Positions 62,743-64,000 of a stretch of DNA of 64,000 nucleotides are shown here, piece by piece. Position 1 is the stretch's first letter; the number at the start of each line of letters is the position of its first letter. This DNA comes from Dictyobacter aurantiacus. GTDB lineage: Bacteria > Chloroflexota > Ktedonobacteria > Ktedonobacterales > Ktedonobacteraceae. The notes beneath the pieces were generated by a model. The model made no database searches, had not been told where the DNA came from, and worked only from the letters and a program-made list of their open reading frames with translations. The stretch covers positions 2,684,324 through 2,748,323 of the forward strand of contig NZ_BIFQ01000002.1 in NCBI RefSeq assembly GCF_003967515.1, written 5' to 3'. Both the position numbers and the translations under genes were made by a program.

Positions 62743-64000
62743 GGAATGCTACAGCCTAGCCAGCGTTCGCCTGCTGTGCTTCCCATGCTGTGGCGATTGC
62801 TCTCTGCGAGAACGCTACAGGACGCGCATCTTGCCCCGACTGCTGCCGTACAGCACACGTCCCACCTTCCTGCCTTCCTGCCGCTTCTCAGCGCATGAGA
62901 CGCCCCTTCACGGGTAAGAGGAGCGCTCTCACTGGCCCCACGTAGCCCCGTGGCTCCCTCTGTTGCTATGACGGCCCTGCCGCGCGCTCTGGCGGCTGCC
63001 TGTCTTTTGCTCCTGCTTATGGCTTCCCAGAGAGCACCTCTGCCTGTTGGTGAGACACGTTGCCCCTCCCAGATACGGCTAGCTATGCGCCTGGCTGGCA
63101 GGAATGCGCCCACTGGCCTCTGTTTAGAAAGACTCCCTGAGACGGGAGGAGGGATGGTTCTGTTGTCACAGAACCATCCTCGAGAAGATATGAGCATGGA
63201 AGCGAGAGCACGGCAAACAGTGCTGGAAGAAGAGTGATGTCATGAGAGAGACAAGGGAGAGCGATACACGATACGTTGCAAGGATTCACCCTGGCGAGAG
63301 AGACGAACGAAGAGGCAGACACGATGAAGGGGGAGCCTGGGTAGTGCTGTGGACGTGTGATTGGGAGAGAGAACGAAAGGAGTGGAGGATGACATAGATG
63401 CAGAGAGAGGGCTGGAGAGTAGGGGGAGAGATATGTGGGGATCGAGAGGAGAGTACTCCTCTCGAACACACCCCAAAATGCAAGGCGTGGAGCGGTTGGA
63501 GCACCAATCTGTTTGGATGGAATCAATGCGTCTGGTTACTGGCTGTCACGAGAAAAAAAGGGCCAGTTGGCGGCTCTCACCCATGAGAAGTGCGTGTCGC
63601 TGGAGGCATGATAAAGAAGGCATGAGGATATTTCTTCCAGGTGAGAGAGGAAGCGCGACAGCGCGGCCCTCATAGTGCGTGTGATTCAATCGGCGCGCTG
63701 AGAGACTGCTGAGAGCCTTGTGGAAAAGAGAAGGGTACTGATGGACGCAGACGGAGAAAAAAGTGCTCTCAGCGATTTTTGTGGGTGATACCCCTCGGGG
63801 GAGAGAGTAACCCCCGATGATACTTCGTATAGCACCGAAAAGAGGTGAGTAGAATGATGTGCATGGAGAGTGTAAATATGAGTATGTATAAAGTGGAATG
63901 GTGGCAAGTGATACTGCAACATGGTAAGACAATGATGGACTGCAAGATGAGCGACAGCGAATCGACCGAGCGACTGCGACAGCAGGAGAGCGCTGCCCCC
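62743..64000. other. Gene-free terminal 1.25 kb with hairpins
   Basis: No supported gene. From about 63,230 the plus strand is strongly purine-rich. Hairpins: a 12-bp stem at 63152-63179 (GGATGGTTCTGT/ACAGAACCATCC), a 9-bp stem at 63443-63464 (CGAGAGGAG/CTCCTCTCG), and a 7-bp stem at 63795-63817 (TCGGGGG/CCCCCGA). The first may terminate the upstream operon. Confidence 0.5.

Noticed and set aside
62950..63237. 95-codon frame with a signal-peptide-like start
   Set aside because: It crosses a 12-bp terminator-like hairpin, starts at GTG without a ribosome-binding site, and the C-terminal half is featureless.
1..64000. CRISPR array, rRNA, tRNA
   Set aside because: No regularly spaced repeats of CRISPR type, no rRNA-like sequence, and no tRNA cloverleaf seen on either strand.

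Overview
The window looks like a chromosome segment of a Ktedonobacteria-type Chloroflexota with a large genome. This is inferred from family content only: giant XRE/NB-ARC/WD40 proteins, MalT-type LuxR regulators, many alpha/beta hydrolases and SDRs, an RHS giant and a dense crop of insertion sequences. I see no rRNA, tRNA or CRISPR array, so the taxonomy is a guess.

Left part (1-23,900). A partial MalT-like ATPase regulator on the minus strand is followed by redox and hydrolase genes: two SDRs, a Tat-exported alpha/beta hydrolase, a Tat-exported epoxide hydrolase, a DUF3592 membrane protein and a DUF4440-like protein. Many dead fragments lie among them (cupin, XRE, two hydrolases, aldo/keto reductase, DUF899, and a frameshifted FAD oxidoreductase). 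Two paralogous STAND proteins of about 1,230 residues (XRE + NB-ARC + WD40) diverge from each other at 9.7-17.8 kb. Four promoters carry 11-bp direct repeats resembling PHO boxes, and three of them precede decayed genes (the fourth precedes no recognisable gene).

Middle part (24,000-45,100). An ISL3 element with an in-frame stop comes first. A mostly intact catabolic and regulatory set follows: LysR with a divergent hydrolase, an MmyB-type XRE regulator with a divergent epimerase, a MalT-like LuxR regulator, several hydrolases, two carboxymuconolactone-decarboxylase-like proteins, an SMP-30-like propeller protein, and a P450 with a hydrolase. Two repeat families occur here: a 271-bp promoter/leader placed in front of two unrelated regulators, and a roughly 610-bp cassette carrying a small gene and a strong terminator. 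An IS6-type element has cut a TnpB gene.

Right part (45,600-64,000). A secreted RHS protein is broken into three frames and ends in a hydrophobic tip. A small membrane protein (possible immunity gene) and an orphan RHS fragment follow. From about 51.4 kb there is a Tn7-like element. It carries a TnsB-like transposase, a TnsC-like ATPase split by an IS4-type insertion with an 11-bp target duplication, and a protein resembling telomere resolvases (protelomerases). That last gene has been cut by a degenerate IS3 element, which itself contains a 236-bp MITE. Behind a consensus promoter comes a second operon: two small proteins, a family-B DNA-polymerase-like protein, an HTH protein and a protein with a formylglycine-generating-enzyme-like C-terminus.

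The combination of Tn7-type transposition proteins, a protelomerase-like enzyme and a PolB-like protein is the most interesting feature. It suggests a transposon tied to hairpin telomeres or replicon ends. The final 1.25 kb has no gene I can support.
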